A stretch of DNA of 7,280 bases from Pseudolabrys sp. (GTDB taxonomy: Bacteria > Pseudomonadota > Alphaproteobacteria > Rhizobiales > Xanthobacteraceae): contig JAHCKF010000177.1 of assembly GCA_026125925.1 (NCBI GenBank), positions 1 to 7,280 on the forward strand, given 5' to 3'. The notes beneath the pieces were generated by a model, which was given only the letters and a program-made list of their open reading frames with translations, was not told the DNA's origin and did not search any database. This document shows, one piece after another, positions 5,301-7,280 of this stretch. Position 1 is the stretch's first letter, and each line of letters begins with the position of its first letter. Position numbers and translations under genes: made by a program.

Positions 5301-6071
5301 TCACCGCCCCAAATACACTTCGACAACGCGGTCGTTCGCCGAGACCTGGTCGATCGACCCTTCGGCCAGCACCGAGCCTTCGTGCAGACACGTCACCTTG
5401 ACGCCGAGTTCGCGGACAAAAGCCATGTCGTGCTCGACCACGACCACGGACTTGGTCCTGTTGATCTCACGCAAGAGTTCGGCGGTCTGCATGGTTTCGA
5501 CATCGGTCATGCCGGCGACCGGCTCGTCGACCAGCAGCAGTTTCGGATCCTGCGCCAGCAGCATGGCGATCTCGAGCCACTGCTTCTGGCCGTGCGACAG
5601 CGAACCGGCGACGCGATGGCGCAGGTGCTTGAGGCGCACCGTCTCCAGCACGTCGTCGATGCGCGATTCCTGCTCCGCCGACGATGTCCAGAACAAGGTC
5701 GCCTTGACGCTGCGGTCATTCTTCAGCGCGAGCTGCAAATTGTCCTCGACGGTGTGCATCTCGAACACCGTCGGCTTCTGGAATTTGCGGCCGATGCCCA
5801 GCGTGGCGATCTCGGTCTCGTCCAGGGTCGACAGATCGTACTTGCCCTGCTCGAAGAACACGTCGCCGGTATCGGGGCGGGTCTTGCCGGTGATGACGTC
5901 CATCATCGTCGTCTTGCCGGCGCCGTTCGGACCGATGATGGCGCGCATCTCACCCGGCTCGATGATGAAGGACAATTCGTTGAGCGCGCGGAAGCCGTCG
6001 AACGACACGCTGATGCCGTCGAGATAGAGCAGCGCCGAGGTGGTTTCGGAATTGTAGGAGGCGTCGGTCAT
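5301..6071 (-). CDS. urtD: urea ABC transporter ATP-binding protein UrtD
   Basis: UrtD is the LivG-type ATPase partner of UrtE in the urea importer. The 256-residue protein has Walker A GPNGAGKT (47-54), Q-loop Q98 (GRKFQKPTVFEMHTVEDN), signature LSHGQ (158-162, with the SHGQ form seen in UrtD), Walker B LLLVDE (178-183) and the switch histidine H214 in VVEHDM. EPVAGMTD (183-190) after Walker B also fits this subfamily. The first 14 residues are a variable polar lead-in. The ATG at 6071 lies 6 bases after the urtC stop, with GGAG nine bases and AGGG four bases upstream, inside the end of urtC; the two are almost certainly co-transcribed and coupled. The gene ends VYLGR with TGA, before the repeat-filled gap to urtE. 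All nucleotide-binding motifs are intact. Confidence 0.97.
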   Translation of the reverse strand: MTDASYNSETTSALLYLDGISVSFDGFRALNELSFIIEPGEMRAIIGPNGAGKTTMMDVITGKTRPDTGDVFFEQGKYDLSTLDETEIATLGIGRKFQKPTVFEMHTVEDNLQLALKNDRSVKATLFWTSSAEQESRIDDVLETVRLKHLRHRVAGSLSHGQKQWLEIAMLLAQDPKLLLVDEPVAGMTDVETMQTAELLREINRTKSVVVVEHDMAFVRELGVKVTCLHEGSVLAEGSIDQVSANDRVVEVYLGR

Positions 6072-6077
6072 GCTGCC

Positions 6078-7277
6078 CTACTCCGCCGCACCGGGCTGCG
6101 TGGCCGGCGAACCGGCCGTCGGCAGCATGCCGTCCTCGGCGTCGGCCGAGCGCATATTCAAGCGTTTGGCTTCACTCTTTTCCTTCACACCGGCGCGCCA
6201 GTGCGTCCAGGTGCCGACGATGCCGCGCGGCAGGAACAACGTCGTGCCGATGAACAGGCCGCCGAGCACAAACAGCCAGTATGGCGCGAGCAGGCCTGTG
6301 GTGAAGAACGTCTTGGTGTAATTGACGACGAAGGCGCCCAGCACGGCGCCGATCAAGGTGCCGCGGCCGCCGACCGCGACCCAGATGACGGCCTCGATAG
6401 AGTTGGCCGGCGCGAACTCGCTCGGATTGATGATGCCGACCTGCGGCACATAGAGCGCGCCGGCAATGCCGGCCATGCAGGCCGACACCGTGAAGACGAA
6501 CAGCTTGTAGCTCTCGACCCGGTACCCCATGAAGCGCGTGCGCGCTTCGGCGTCGCGGATCGCCACCAGCACCTTGCCGAATTTCGACGTGACGATGGCG
6601 CGGCAGATCAGGAAGCAGATCGCCAGCATCAGGCACGAGATCACCAGCAGCGCATTGCGCGTGGCTTCGGATTGGATGTTGAAGCCGAGGATGTCCTTGA
6701 AGTCGGTCAGGCCGTTATTGCCGCCGAAGCCAAAATTGTTGCGGAAGAAGCCGAGCAGCAGCGCGTAGGTCATCGCCTGCGTGATGATCGACAGATAGAC
6801 ACCGGTGACGCGGCTGCGGAAGGCGAACCAGCCGAACACGAAGGCCAGCAGCCCCGGCACGAACAGCACCATGAACATGGCGTAGCCGAAGTTCTGGAAG
6901 CCGTACCAGAAGAACGGCAGTTCCTTCCAGTTCAGGAACACCATGAAGTCCGGCAGGATCGGATCGGCATAGACGCCACGCGTGCCGATCTGGCGCATCA
7001 GATACATGCCCATGGCGTAGCCGCCGAGCGCGAAAAAGGCGCCGTGGCCGAGCGACAGGATGCCGACATAGCCCCAAATCAGATCGATCGACAGCGCGAG
7101 CAGGCCGTAGCAGATGTACTTGCCGAGCAGCGCCACCAGATAAGTCGAGACGTGCAGGCTCGACGTCGCCGGCACCAGGAGATTGAGCACCGGAATGGCG
7201 ATAGCGAACGCGGCGAGCAACACCAGGAAGAGCGTCGAGCCGCGATCGAGCATGCGGATGAGCGGGTGGGAGGTCAT
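6078..7277 (-). CDS. urtC: urea ABC transporter permease UrtC
   Basis: UrtC is one of the two inner-membrane permeases (LivM-like) that form the urea channel with UrtB. The 399 residues include hydrophobic helices near 14-35, 44-67, 70-94, 131-152, 158-178, 208-227, 257-277, 293-320 and 332-350. Family landmarks are WGYVGILSLGHGAFFALGGY (68-87), NNFGFGGNNGLTDF (180-193), the cytoplasmic coupling loop AIRDAEARTRFMGY (239-252) and VGGRGTLIGAVLGA (302-315). The polar tail from about 356 to 399 is low in family signal and presumably cytoplasmic. The ATG at 7277 is only three bases from the window edge, so its ribosome site is barely visible and an upstream start cannot be fully excluded. The opening ATGA would allow an overlapping stop of urtB just outside the window. 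It is followed after 6 bp by urtD. Confidence 0.96.
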   Translation of the reverse strand: MTSHPLIRMLDRGSTLFLVLLAAFAIAIPVLNLLVPATSSLHVSTYLVALLGKYICYGLLALSIDLIWGYVGILSLGHGAFFALGGYAMGMYLMRQIGTRGVYADPILPDFMVFLNWKELPFFWYGFQNFGYAMFMVLFVPGLLAFVFGWFAFRSRVTGVYLSIITQAMTYALLLGFFRNNFGFGGNNGLTDFKDILGFNIQSEATRNALLVISCLMLAICFLICRAIVTSKFGKVLVAIRDAEARTRFMGYRVESYKLFVFTVSACMAGIAGALYVPQVGIINPSEFAPANSIEAVIWVAVGGRGTLIGAVLGAFVVNYTKTFFTTGLLAPYWLFVLGGLFIGTTLFLPRGIVGTWTHWRAGVKEKSEAKRLNMRSADAEDGMLPTAGSPATQPGAAE

Positions 7278-7280
7278 GAT

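Noticed and set aside
4439..5326. Longer urtE starting at 5326
   Set aside because: The added 64 residues are translated from the palindromic repeats between urtD and urtE. The ATG at 5134 has a good ribosome site and gives the normal family N-terminus.
1..7280. CRISPR array, insertion sequence or phage/defence genes
   Set aside because: I saw no regularly spaced direct repeats, no transposase or integrase motifs, and no toxin, nuclease or reverse transcriptase domains. The window is a metabolic locus.

Overview
The window is a GC-rich piece of bacterial chromosome carrying the middle of a urea uptake and urease locus. Every gene I can support lies on the minus strand, so the region reads from right to left. 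Three things suggest an alphaproteobacterium of the order Rhizobiales/Hyphomicrobiales (Bradyrhizobium/Rhodopseudomonas/Xanthobacteraceae-like): the high GC content, the urt-ure gene linkage, and several palindromic intergenic repeats of types I associate with that order. I cannot name a genus from sequence alone.

Right part (7277 to 4439): urtC, urtD and urtE, encoding one membrane permease and the two ATPases of the high-affinity urea ABC importer. urtA and urtB should lie beyond the right edge. urtC and urtD are 6 bp apart. urtD and urtE are separated by 166 bp that is largely two palindromic repeat units.

Centre (4295 to 2227): after a second repeat block of about 120 bp comes a tight cluster. 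It holds ureD (urease chaperone), ureA (gamma subunit), a HupE/UreJ-type putative nickel permease gene, and ureB (beta subunit). Spacings are 19 and 14 bp, then a 1-bp TAATG overlap between the permease gene and ureB. The combined logic is urea import, nickel supply and enzyme assembly.

Left part (2216 to 1): instead of ureC following ureB directly, two genes with no obvious urease role intervene: a LysE/RhtB-type exporter and a GFA-domain (CENP-V/Gfa-like) zinc protein. A 435-bp non-coding stretch with several inverted repeats comes next, and then ureC, the catalytic alpha subunit. ureC is cut by the window edge after 240 codons. ureE, ureF and ureG are not visible and would be expected further left.

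The genes themselves are recognisable members of known families, and I see no new enzymatic or defence system. The points worth a second look are the architecture (ureC split from ureA/ureB by about 1.5 kb) and the repeat-filled gaps that may divide the locus into separate expression units.
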